Shown here: one piece after another, positions 56,397 to 64,000 of the stretch
Layout: each line of letters starts with the position of its first letter
Numbering within the stretch: position 1 is the first letter of the stretch
DNA from: Gilvibacter sp. SZ-19
Lineage (GTDB): Bacteria; Bacteroidota; Bacteroidia; Flavobacteriales; Flavobacteriaceae
Length of the DNA stretch: 64,000 nucleotides
Direction: 5' to 3'
Assembly: GCF_002163875.1 (NCBI RefSeq)
Contig: NZ_CP019333.1
Location: 124,001-188,000 of the forward strand
Translations under genes and position numbers: made by a program
Notes under the pieces: generated by a model
Told to the model about the DNA's origin: nothing
Database searches by the model: none
What the model saw: the letters and a program-made list of their open reading frames with translations, nothing else

Positions 56397-56849
56397 ATGA
56401 AGGAAAAGACCATAGACTACATTTTGCGCGCCACATGGATGGCAGTTGCAAAAATGTATAACGAAGAAGCAGGTAAGAAAGGATCCACCATGGCAACCGG
56501 TTTTGCACTCATCAGCATAGATCCGGAAGAAGGTACGCCTTCTACCGCCTTAGGGCCTAAAATGGGAATGGAAGCAACGAGTTTATCGCGCACCTTAAAG
56601 ACCATGGAAGAAAAGGGCCTCATTGAACGTAGACCCAATCCCTTGGACGGACGTGGGGTACTGATCCACCTAACTGATTTCGGGCGTGAGATGCGTGAAT
56701 ACTCCAAGCAAGTTGTCATCACTTTTGACGAGGCCGTGAAAGAGACGGTAAGCAAGGAAGATTTCGCAACCTTTATGAGAGTTGGTAATAGTATTTTGGA
56801 ACTCATTCAATCAAAAAAAATATACAACGAGAAAAAAATTGTATCCTAA
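56397..56849 (+). CDS. MarR-family transcriptional regulator
   Basis: The 150-residue protein has the winged helix-turn-helix: GFALISIDPEEGTPSTALGPKMGMEATSLSRTLKTMEEKGLIERRPNPLDGRGVLIHLTDFG, with the wing RPNPLDGRG. Its first helices (IDYILRATWMAVAKMYNEEAGK) serve for dimerisation. It is first in the operon of beta-oxidation genes, with a 22-base palindrome in its own promoter, so it probably represses the operon until a fatty-acyl-CoA ligand releases it (inference from position and from FadR-like MarR relatives). Confidence 0.9.
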   Translation: MKEKTIDYILRATWMAVAKMYNEEAGKKGSTMATGFALISIDPEEGTPSTALGPKMGMEATSLSRTLKTMEEKGLIERRPNPLDGRGVLIHLTDFGREMREYSKQVVITFDEAVKETVSKEDFATFMRVGNSILELIQSKKIYNEKKIVS

Positions 56850-56850
56850 A

Positions 56851-59259
56851 ATGGCAAAACGAACCATTAATAAAGTAGCAGTCATCGGCTCCGGGATCAT
56901 GGGAAGCGGCATCGCTTGTCATTTTGCCAATATTGGAGTTGAAGTATTGCTTTTAGACATAGTTCCTAGAGAACTCAACGAAAAGGAACAAGCCAAAGGT
57001 TTGACCTTAGAAGACAAAGTGGTTAGAAACCGCATAGTGAATGACGCCTTGGCAAAGGCTATCAAATCTAAGCCGGCACCACTTTATCACAAGAACTTTG
57101 CTAGCCGCATTACCACAGGAAACCTAGAAGATGATATTGCGAAAGTAGGCCAGGTAGACTGGATCATCGAAGTGGTGGTAGAACGCCTAGACATTAAGAA
57201 GCAAGTCTTTGAAAATCTGGAAAAGCACAGAAAGCCAGGAACGCTTATTACTTCCAATACCTCTGGTATTCCAATTAAATTCATGAGCGAAGGGCGCAGT
57301 GAAGATTTTCAAGCGCATTTCTGTGGAACGCACTTCTTTAACCCTGCACGTTACTTAAAGCTCTTCGAGATCATCCCTGGGCCCAAGACCAATCCAGAGG
57401 TCTTAGATTTCTTGAACGGATATGGAGAGCAATTTTTGGGGAAAACCTCGGTTGTAGCCAAGGACACTCCAGCCTTTATCGGTAACCGAATTGGGATCTT
57501 CAGTATTATGAGTCTGTTCCATATGGTTAAAGAAATGGGCTTGACCATAGAAGAAGTAGACAAATTGAGCGGACCAGTAATTGGTCGCCCAAAATCTGCA
57601 ACCTTTAGAACGGTTGACGTTGTTGGACTAGACACCTTAGTTCATGTAGCTAACGGAATTGCCGAGAACTGCCCAGACGATGAGCGCAAATCGCTTTTCG
57701 TATTGCCGGATTTCATCAACGCTATGATGGAAAACCAGTGGTTGGGAAGCAAATCCGGACAAGGTTTCTACAAAAAAGTGAAGAAAGAAGACGGTTCTAG
57801 TGAGATCTTATCTTTAGATCTAGACAGTTTGGAATACCGCGCTAAAAAACGCGCTTCCTTTGGCACACTAGAGCTTACCAAAAGTATAGACAAAGTTATT
57901 GATCGCTGGCCAGTATTGGTAGGCGGAAAGGACAAGGCTGGCGAATTCTATCGCAAGACCTTGGCTGCGCTTTTTGCTTACGTATCTCACCGTATTCCAG
58001 AGATCACCGATCAGCTTTATAAAATTGATGACGCTATGAAAGCCGGTTTTGGTTGGGAACACGGTCCTTTCCAGATCTGGGATGCCATAGGCGTTGACAA
58101 AGGATTAGAATTCATAGCAGCAGAAGGATTAGAAGCAGCTGCTTGGGTTCAAGAAATGCGAGACAGCGGAAGCGAATCCTTTTACACTGTAGTAGATGGA
58201 GCTACTTATTGCTACGATCGTGATAAAAAAGGACAAGAAAAGATCCCTGGACAAGATGCCTTTATCATTCTGGATAACATCAGAAAATCTAAAGAGGTCT
58301 TTAAAAACAGCGGTGTCGTTGTAGAAGATCTAGGCGATGGAATCCTCAATGTAGAATTCCAAAGCAAGATGAACACCATTGGTGGCGATGTTTTAGCCGG
58401 ACTAAACAAGGCTGTAGACCTAGCAGAAAAGGACTTTGACGGTTTGGTAGTAGGAAACCAAGCCGCAAATTTCTCTGTAGGCGCTAACATTGGAATGATC
58501 TTTATGATGGCTGTGGAGCAAGAATACGACGAACTGAACGCCGCCATAAAATACTTCCAAGATACGGTAATGCGCATGCGCTACTCTTCTATCCCAACGG
58601 TAGTTGCTCCTCATGGAATGACCCTGGGTGGAGGTTGTGAACTTTCGCTTCACGCCGATATGGTGGTTGCAGCCGCGGAAACCTACATTGGACTAGTAGA
58701 GTTTGGTGTTGGAGTGATCCCTGGTGGAGGTGGAAGTAAGGAAATGACCTTGCGCGCCGCAGATACCTTCCACAAGAACGATGTGGAACTCAACGTACTA
58801 CAAGAGTATTTCTTGACCATCGGAATGGCCAAGGTGGCAACTTCTGCTTACGAAGCCTATGACACTTTCATCCTTCAAAAAGGAAAAGATATCGTTGTGG
58901 TGAACAAAGACCGTCAACTGGCTACAGCTAAGGCCTACGCCCGTTTAATGGCAGATCGCGGTTACACCAAACCGATCCAACGCACAGATATTAAAGTACT
59001 CGGTAAACAAGCCCTAGGTATGTTCTTAGTTGGCACAGATTCTATGGAAGCTGGACGCTACATCAGCGAGCACGATAAGAAGATCGCCAACAAACTGGCC
59101 TACGTAATGGCCGGAGGTGACCTTTCAGAACCACAACGTGTGAGTGAGCAATACCTACTTGATCTGGAGCGCGAAGCTTTCCTATCTCTATGTACAGAGC
59201 GCAAGACCTTAGAGCGCATTGAGCATATGTTGAAAAAGGGTAAACCATTAAGAAACTAG
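56851..59259 (+). CDS. 3-hydroxyacyl-CoA dehydrogenase/enoyl-CoA hydratase
   Basis: The start is ATG 56851, one base after marR; the longer frame upstream is a shadow of marR. The 802-residue enzyme has the dehydrogenase first (VIGSGIMGSGIACHFANIG, HFCGTHFFNPARYLKLFEII, KDTPAFIGNRIG) and the crotonase domain in the second half (FSVGANIGMIF; MTLGGGCELSLHADMVVAAAETYIGLVEFGVGVIPGGGGSKEM). In E. coli FadB the order is reversed. It performs hydration and NAD-dependent oxidation of acyl-CoA in the beta-oxidation cycle. Confidence 0.94.
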   Translation: MAKRTINKVAVIGSGIMGSGIACHFANIGVEVLLLDIVPRELNEKEQAKGLTLEDKVVRNRIVNDALAKAIKSKPAPLYHKNFASRITTGNLEDDIAKVGQVDWIIEVVVERLDIKKQVFENLEKHRKPGTLITSNTSGIPIKFMSEGRSEDFQAHFCGTHFFNPARYLKLFEIIPGPKTNPEVLDFLNGYGEQFLGKTSVVAKDTPAFIGNRIGIFSIMSLFHMVKEMGLTIEEVDKLSGPVIGRPKSATFRTVDVVGLDTLVHVANGIAENCPDDERKSLFVLPDFINAMMENQWLGSKSGQGFYKKVKKEDGSSEILSLDLDSLEYRAKKRASFGTLELTKSIDKVIDRWPVLVGGKDKAGEFYRKTLAALFAYVSHRIPEITDQLYKIDDAMKAGFGWEHGPFQIWDAIGVDKGLEFIAAEGLEAAAWVQEMRDSGSESFYTVVDGATYCYDRDKKGQEKIPGQDAFIILDNIRKSKEVFKNSGVVVEDLGDGILNVEFQSKMNTIGGDVLAGLNKAVDLAEKDFDGLVVGNQAANFSVGANIGMIFMMAVEQEYDELNAAIKYFQDTVMRMRYSSIPTVVAPHGMTLGGGCELSLHADMVVAAAETYIGLVEFGVGVIPGGGGSKEMTLRAADTFHKNDVELNVLQEYFLTIGMAKVATSAYEAYDTFILQKGKDIVVVNKDRQLATAKAYARLMADRGYTKPIQRTDIKVLGKQALGMFLVGTDSMEAGRYISEHDKKIANKLAYVMAGGDLSEPQRVSEQYLLDLEREAFLSLCTERKTLERIEHMLKKGKPLRN

Positions 59260-59262
59260 AAG

Positions 59263-60453
59263 ATGAAAACAGCATATATAGTAAAAGCATATAGAACAGC
59301 CGTGGGGAAAGCGCCTCGCGGACTGTTTCGATTTAAGCGTCCGGACGAGCTGGCAGCAGAGACGATTGCATACATGATGAATGAGCTGCCGGAACTGGAC
59401 AAAACTCGCATTGACGACGTGATCGTTGGAAACGCGATGCCTGAGGCCGAACAAGGCTTGAACATGGCGCGTTTAATCTCACTTATGGGATTAAAGGTGG
59501 AAGATGTACCAGGAGTAACCGTAAACCGTTACTGTGCATCTGGGATTGAAACCATCGCTATGGCAACAGCCAAGATCCAAAGTGGAATGGCAGATTGTAT
59601 CATAGCCGGAGGTGCTGAGAGTATGAGTTATATTCCGATGGGCGGTTATAAGCCTACTCCAGACTACAACCTAGCCAAGAGTGGAAATGAAGATTATTAT
59701 TGGGGAATGGGATTGACTGCAGAAGCTGTGGCCGATCAGTTCAAAGTATCTCGAGAAGATCAAGATGAATTTGCATACAACTCGCATCAAAAGGCATTGA
59801 AAGCACAGGCAGAAGGTCGTTTTGACGATCAGATAGTTCCTATAGAAGTGAACCACACCTTTGTAAACGCTGCAGGCAAAAAAGAGACCAAGACCTACAC
59901 AGTAAGCAAAGATGAAGGGCCGCGCGCCGATACCTCTTTGGCAGTTTTAAATAAGCTACGTCCTGTATTTGCAGATGGCGGAAGCGTGACTGCCGGTAAC
60001 TCTTCTCAAATGAGTGACGGCGCCGCTTTTGTAATGGTTATGAGCGAGGAAATGGTTAAAGAACTAAATCTGGAACCTATTGCCCGTATGGTGAATTTCG
60101 CCGCTGCAGGTGTTGAACCGAGAATTATGGGTATAGGCCCGGTTAAGGCTATTCCTAAGGCCTTAAAGCAAGCAGGCTTAAAGCAAGAAGACATTGATCT
60201 TATTGAACTCAATGAAGCATTTGCTTCTCAGTCCTTAGCAGTAATACGCGAACTGGGCTTGAATCAAGAGATCATCAATGTAAATGGTGGTGCTATATCG
60301 CTAGGACACCCTCTGGGCTGTACCGGTGCAAAACTCAGTGTGCAACTCTTTGACGAGATGCGCAAACGCGATATGAAAGGCAAGTACGGCATGGTAACCA
60401 TGTGTGTGGGAACCGGCCAAGGTGCTGCAGGTATTTACGAATTTTTAAACTAA
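59263..60453 (+). CDS. fadA: Acetyl-CoA C-acyltransferase (3-ketoacyl-CoA thiolase)
   Basis: The 396-residue thiolase has the acyl-enzyme Cys in VNRYCASGIETIAMA (about 90), NEAFASQS near 325, the GGAISLGHPLGCTGAK signature at about 350, and the C-terminal Cys in MVTMCVGTGQGAAGIYE. It cleaves 3-ketoacyl-CoA with CoA to acetyl-CoA and a shortened acyl-CoA. It follows the dehydrogenase/hydratase gene by three bases. Confidence 0.95.
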   Translation: MKTAYIVKAYRTAVGKAPRGLFRFKRPDELAAETIAYMMNELPELDKTRIDDVIVGNAMPEAEQGLNMARLISLMGLKVEDVPGVTVNRYCASGIETIAMATAKIQSGMADCIIAGGAESMSYIPMGGYKPTPDYNLAKSGNEDYYWGMGLTAEAVADQFKVSREDQDEFAYNSHQKALKAQAEGRFDDQIVPIEVNHTFVNAAGKKETKTYTVSKDEGPRADTSLAVLNKLRPVFADGGSVTAGNSSQMSDGAAFVMVMSEEMVKELNLEPIARMVNFAAAGVEPRIMGIGPVKAIPKALKQAGLKQEDIDLIELNEAFASQSLAVIRELGLNQEIINVNGGAISLGHPLGCTGAKLSVQLFDEMRKRDMKGKYGMVTMCVGTGQGAAGIYEFLN

Positions 60454-60460
60454 AAAAGGC

Positions 60461-62272
60461 ATGGAAACAGTTGACAAGAAAGATATTATCCGCGGAGGTC
60501 AGTTTATCGTAAAAGAGACCGCTAGCCAGGATGTGTTTACTCCAGAAGATTTTTCTGAGGAGCAACAGATGATGAAAGAATCTGTAAAGGAGTTTGTAGA
60601 TCGCGAGATCTGGCCAAACAAAGAAAAATTTGAAAAGAAAGACTACGCCTTAACCGAAGAGATCATGCGCAAAGCAGGAGAACTTGGTTTCTTAGGGGTG
60701 GCCGTACCAGAAGAATACGGTGGTCTCGGAATGGGCTTTGTATCTACCATGCTGGTATGTGATTACATTTCTGGGGCTACAGGCTCTATAGCAACGGCCT
60801 TTGGAGCTCATACGGGTATTGGTACCATGCCAATTACTTTATACGGAACCGAAGAGCAAAAACAAAAATATGTGCCTCAATTGGCCATGGGAGAAGTTTT
60901 TGGCGCCTACTGTTTGACAGAGCCAGGAGCTGGTTCTGATGCCAATTCCGGAAAGACCAAAGCCGTGTTGTCAGAAGACGGTACCCATTACCTGATCTCT
61001 GGTCAGAAAATGTGGATCTCTAACGCAGGTTTTGCTTCTACCTTCATTGTTTTTGCACGTATAGAAGACGATAAGAACATCACTGGTTTCATCGTAGAAT
61101 ACGATCCGGAGAATCCAAACGGAATGACACTTGGTGAAGAAGAGCACAAGCTCGGAATCCACTCCTCCTCTACCCGTCAGGTATTCTTTAACGAGACCAA
61201 AGTGCCTGTAGAGAATATGTTGTCTAATCGGGGTGACGGTTTCAAGATCGCTATGAACGCCTTGAACGTTGGGCGCATCAAGTTGGCTGCCGCTTGTTTG
61301 GACGCGCAGCGCCGCGTTATAGGAGAAGCCGTTAAATATGCCAACGAGCGTGTTCAGTTCAAGACGCCTATTATCAACTTCGGAGCTATTCAGGCTAAGA
61401 TCGCCAATATGGCAACTAGCTGCTATGTAGGTGAATCTGCCTGCTACCGTGCTGCTAAGGATATCGAGAACCGTATCAACATCCGTCTAGAAAGTGGAAA
61501 TACCCACCAAGAGGCAGAGCTTAAAGGTGTTGAAGAATTCGCTATTGAGTGTTCTATCTTAAAAGTAGCCGTTTCTGAAGACATCCAGAATTGTACGGAC
61601 GAAGGTATCCAAGTTTTTGGAGGTATGGGCTTTAGCGCCGATACACCAATGGAATCTGCTTGGAGAGATGCGCGTATCTCTCGTATCTATGAGGGTACTA
61701 ACGAGATCAACCGTATGTTGGCCGTTGGTATGTTGGTTAAAAAGGCTATGAAAGGTCATGTGGACCTTTTAACCCCAGCCATGGCTGTTGCCGACGAATT
61801 GACTGGGATTCCATCGTTCGAAACGCCAGACTTCAGCGCTCCAATGAGCGAAGAAAAGGCTATGATCGCTAAGCTTAAAAAGGTATTCCTTATGGTTGCC
61901 GGAGCAGCCGTACAGAAATTCGGACCGCAGCTAGAAGAGCATCAGCAACTACTAATGGCTGCCGCAGATATCCTAATCGAAATCTATATGGCAGAATCCG
62001 CAGTATTGCGTACCGAAAAGAATATCGCTCGCTTTGGAGCAGACGCTCAAAAAGATCAGATCGCGATGACCCAATTGTACCTTTACGATGCGGTTAACAT
62101 AGTTAATGACAAGGCTAAAGAAGGAATCATCTCCTTTGCCGAAGGTGACGAACAACGCATGATGCTTATGGGACTCAAGCGTTTTACCAAATACCAGAAC
62201 AACCCGAATGTAGTTGCCTTGCGCAAGCAGATAGCCGCTACCGTATCTAAAGCAAACGATTACAGTTTTTAA
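60461..62272 (+). CDS. Acyl-CoA dehydrogenase (long type)
   Basis: The 603-residue enzyme has the ACAD segments LGFLGVAVPEEYGGLGMGFV, YCLTEPGAGSDANSGKTKA, KMWISNAGFASTFIVFARI, and in the catalytic region FGGMGFSADTPMESAWRDARISRIYEGTNEINRMLAVGML, where the Glu of YEGTNE is the base. The C-terminal 200 residues form an additional helical domain as in VLCAD-type enzymes. It makes the first double bond of beta-oxidation with FAD. It lies seven bases after the thiolase and ends the operon. Confidence 0.94.
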   Translation: METVDKKDIIRGGQFIVKETASQDVFTPEDFSEEQQMMKESVKEFVDREIWPNKEKFEKKDYALTEEIMRKAGELGFLGVAVPEEYGGLGMGFVSTMLVCDYISGATGSIATAFGAHTGIGTMPITLYGTEEQKQKYVPQLAMGEVFGAYCLTEPGAGSDANSGKTKAVLSEDGTHYLISGQKMWISNAGFASTFIVFARIEDDKNITGFIVEYDPENPNGMTLGEEEHKLGIHSSSTRQVFFNETKVPVENMLSNRGDGFKIAMNALNVGRIKLAAACLDAQRRVIGEAVKYANERVQFKTPIINFGAIQAKIANMATSCYVGESACYRAAKDIENRINIRLESGNTHQEAELKGVEEFAIECSILKVAVSEDIQNCTDEGIQVFGGMGFSADTPMESAWRDARISRIYEGTNEINRMLAVGMLVKKAMKGHVDLLTPAMAVADELTGIPSFETPDFSAPMSEEKAMIAKLKKVFLMVAGAAVQKFGPQLEEHQQLLMAAADILIEIYMAESAVLRTEKNIARFGADAQKDQIAMTQLYLYDAVNIVNDKAKEGIISFAEGDEQRMMLMGLKRFTKYQNNPNVVALRKQIAATVSKANDYSF

Positions 62273-62297
62273 ATTAGGGTTTTAATTATTGTAAGTA

Positions 62298-62326
62298 AGC
62301 CGCCCCTGTCCGGGCGGCTTTTTTTT
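62298..62326 (+). terminator. Terminator of the beta-oxidation operon
   Basis: AGCCGCCC and GGGCGGCT form a perfect eight-base stem around a six-base loop, followed by eight T. Confidence 0.93.
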
Positions 62327-62362
62327 GGCCTTGTTTTTGCTATCTTTATCCAAACAACACTT

Positions 62363-63226
62363 ATGAATCGCATACTAAACCTACTGGCCATTCTAAGCAC
62401 TACTGTTGCTTTTTCCCAGACCAACCCAGACGTATTTATTGCCAATATCGACTCCGACGAAGAAAAAACCACTATCAGCGGACTGACCAATCTGTCCAAT
62501 GACCCGGGTTATGACAATCAGCCGAGTTTTGGCACCGATCATTTGTTGCTTTTTGCGGGTAACAATGACGGGCAAACAGATATCTTTCAGATGCACTCTC
62601 GCACGGGTAGAAAAATGTTAGCCGGCGGTTCGCGTGCCGGGGGAGAATATTCTCCACAACTTACCCCGGACGGACGTGGAATAGCAGCTGTTCGCCTAGA
62701 TACTACAGGCTTGCAGCGTTTGTACATCTATGATAAAATGGGTGATTCTACTGTGTTGATCCCAGATCTAATGGTCGCCTATTACACCTTTTTCGACGCC
62801 AATCAGATCGTTGGCTGTTATATAGAAGACGAATCGCTCAACCTCTTTGTCCACAAGCTAGACGAAGCCAAGACCTACACCTTACTCAAAGATGTAGGGC
62901 GCAGTTTTCATAAGGTGCCTGGACAGAACTCGGTAAGTTACACAGTGACCAACGAGCAAGATCAGCAAGATGTTTATCTGTTAGACATGGAGACCTTGGA
63001 GAGTTTCTTTGTAACCCAACTGCCTATAGGCGTGAATGACTACGCCTGGCTAGACGATTCTAGAATAGTTGTCGGCTCTAAGAGTAGTTTGTTCGTCTAT
63101 GATACCTTTGACAAAAAGGATTGGGTGAAATTAGCAGATCTCGATGCTAGCGTTATTACCGATATTAGCCGCATTGCGGTAAATCCTTCGGGCAATAAAA
63201 TAGCCTTGGTAGGAATCCCTAAATAG
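62363..63226 (+). CDS. PD40/TolB-like beta-propeller exported protein
   Basis: The 287-residue protein has a signal peptide (MNRILNLLAILSTTVAFSQ) and repeats of the WD40-like PD40 type: LTNLSNDPGYDNQPSFGTDHLLLFAGNNDGQTDIFQM, AGGEYSPQLTPDGRGIAAVRLD and AVNPSGNKIALVGIPK. Six propeller blades fit the length. TolB-like propellers bind peptides or lipoproteins in the periplasm. The following gene is an M23 peptidase lipoprotein, 74 bases away. Confidence 0.8.
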   Translation: MNRILNLLAILSTTVAFSQTNPDVFIANIDSDEEKTTISGLTNLSNDPGYDNQPSFGTDHLLLFAGNNDGQTDIFQMHSRTGRKMLAGGSRAGGEYSPQLTPDGRGIAAVRLDTTGLQRLYIYDKMGDSTVLIPDLMVAYYTFFDANQIVGCYIEDESLNLFVHKLDEAKTYTLLKDVGRSFHKVPGQNSVSYTVTNEQDQQDVYLLDMETLESFFVTQLPIGVNDYAWLDDSRIVVGSKSSLFVYDTFDKKDWVKLADLDASVITDISRIAVNPSGNKIALVGIPK

Positions 63227-63300
63227 TAAATAATTATCACTGTTTACTTTTCTTCGGATGGATTGATGCACATTTGATACAGACATCGATCAGACTAACT

Positions 63301-63924
63301 ATGTACCAAAAATTACTTTCACTTGGCTTGTGTTGCGCCCTTATGGCGTGTAGCAAGCGTGACCCTGTAAGGGAATTACCGAATCAGATCCCAGATTTTG
63401 AACAAACCTCTTGCGCAGACGCCCAATATCCAGAATGGTCTACTTCCCTCTATGTATTGCCATATCCGGTGGGCAAATCTTATAACGTTGGTTTGAGTCA
63501 CTGTGGAGGGAGCTTTCATTCAGAAGGAGCCCCAGACCAATTTGCTGTGGATTTTGATATGATGATAGGATCGCTGATCACTGCAGCACGTCCTGGCCGA
63601 GTGATCTATGTGGAAGAAAGCGGAATGGACGGCAACTTTCCGAACAATCTGGTTGTCGTACAACACGACGATAATACCTATGCGCATTATATGCATCTTA
63701 CTTTCGAAGGCGCTATAGTCGAAGTTAATGATCTGGTGAACCAAGGCGATGAAATTGGCTACAGCGGTTCCACAGGCTTAGCAGGTTATCCGCATTTACA
63801 TTTTGTGGTTACCGTTGGTGGGTGGACTTACCCTTATGTATCTATGCCATACAATTTTCGCAATACCGAACCCAATCCTAAGAGTTTGACCAGCGGAGTA
63901 TCTTATTTAGCGGAGCCGTATTAA
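63301..63924 (+). CDS. M23-family peptidase lipoprotein
   Basis: The ATG at 63301 opens a lipoprotein signal (MYQKLLSLGLCCALMAC); the earlier ATG at 63274 would disturb it. The 207 residues have an M23 lysostaphin-like domain: SEGAPDQFAVDFDM (His/Asp ligands; His in FHSEG), YAHYMHLTFE and YPHLHFVVTVGG. All zinc ligands (His, Asp, His of HLH) are present, so it is probably active. M23 proteins cut peptidoglycan cross-links or activate such cutting. Confidence 0.88.
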   Translation: MYQKLLSLGLCCALMACSKRDPVRELPNQIPDFEQTSCADAQYPEWSTSLYVLPYPVGKSYNVGLSHCGGSFHSEGAPDQFAVDFDMMIGSLITAARPGRVIYVEESGMDGNFPNNLVVVQHDDNTYAHYMHLTFEGAIVEVNDLVNQGDEIGYSGSTGLAGYPHLHFVVTVGGWTYPYVSMPYNFRNTEPNPKSLTSGVSYLAEPY

Positions 63925-63970
63925 CATCTTTTCTGAAACTTTTTGGCTAATTTTAGGCAAAAAGACCAAC

Positions 63971-64000
63971 ATGCGGAATTTTATCCTTTTGCTACTGCTA
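63971..64000 (+). CDS. Start of an exported protein cut by the window end
   Basis: ATG at 63971 opens MRNFILLLLL at the window end, a typical signal-peptide beginning. A TAATTTTA box lies upstream (near 63946). Nothing can be said about the product. Confidence 0.4.
   Translation, partial: MRNFILLLLL

Overview
The window is a stretch of a Bacteroidota chromosome, most likely a (probably marine) member of the Flavobacteriaceae. The evidence is: promoters of the TTG-N19-TAnnTTTG type (clearest before rpmH and rpmE), type IX secretion (T9SS) type A and type B C-terminal sorting domains, several DUF families common in flavobacteria (DUF4252, DUF4199, DUF5777), a 950-residue CarB without the allosteric domain, type B L31, and many 'MKK...C' lipoproteins. 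I see no rRNA, tRNA, CRISPR array, insertion sequence or phage gene. Most of the window is ordinary core genome with short spacers.

Layout. 0-5 kb: the 3' part of a serine carboxypeptidase, a HlyIII membrane protein, a cold-shock protein, then a minus-strand block (VOC and SRPBCC proteins, a small exported protein, a secreted M43 metalloprotease lipoprotein). 5-9 kb: trmH divergent from a sirtuin, a haem-binding protein, purB with a helical partner. 9-11.1 kb: an ECF sigma factor operon with a one-TM putative anti-sigma protein and two DUF4252 proteins. 11.3-18 kb: an S41 protease and a cobalamin-uptake locus: a TonB receptor behind a cobalamin riboswitch, with a divergent binding protein/permease/ATPase operon. 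18-22.4 kb: rmuC, then a five-gene minus-strand redox cluster (secreted T9SS cupredoxin, cytochrome c lipoprotein, YceI, OB-fold protein, DUF5777 barrel). 22.7-26 kb: carB and rpmH. 26-36 kb: DUF6263-like protein, TPR-like membrane protein, a thioredoxin-fold protein with a broken CxxC, lytic transglycosylase, alpha/beta hydrolase, small GNAT, mtaB, peptide-binding lipoprotein, a GlmU-like protein and rpmE2. 36-45 kb: DUF4199 protein, GT2 glycosyltransferase, T9SS type B giant protein, lipoprotein, phosphohexomutase, MsbA-like exporter. 45.6-47.2 kb: a second ECF sigma operon with a two-repeat putative anti-sigma protein and a Spy-like periplasmic protein. 47-54 kb: BNR propeller protein, RsmB/NSUN methyltransferase, secreted endonuclease I, purL. 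54.5-62.3 kb: acyl-CoA ligase, then a MarR-controlled beta-oxidation operon (FadB-like, thiolase, acyl-CoA dehydrogenase). 62.3 kb to the end: a PD40-type propeller protein, an M23 peptidase and the first codons of another exported protein.

The least explained parts are: (i) the 34.0-34.5 kb spacer, with two 33-bp repeats that each end a short reading frame in the same eight residues, GGFHPLPN, and stop; (ii) the AT-rich 45.05-45.59 kb spacer, where hairpin/terminator units occur twice; (iii) the cupredoxin-cytochrome-YceI-OB-DUF5777 cluster, a candidate periplasmic/surface redox system of unknown role; and (iv) several cis signals: a perfect MarR-type operator, a 14-bp inverted repeat five bases before a start codon, and a strong terminator embedded in signal-peptide codons.
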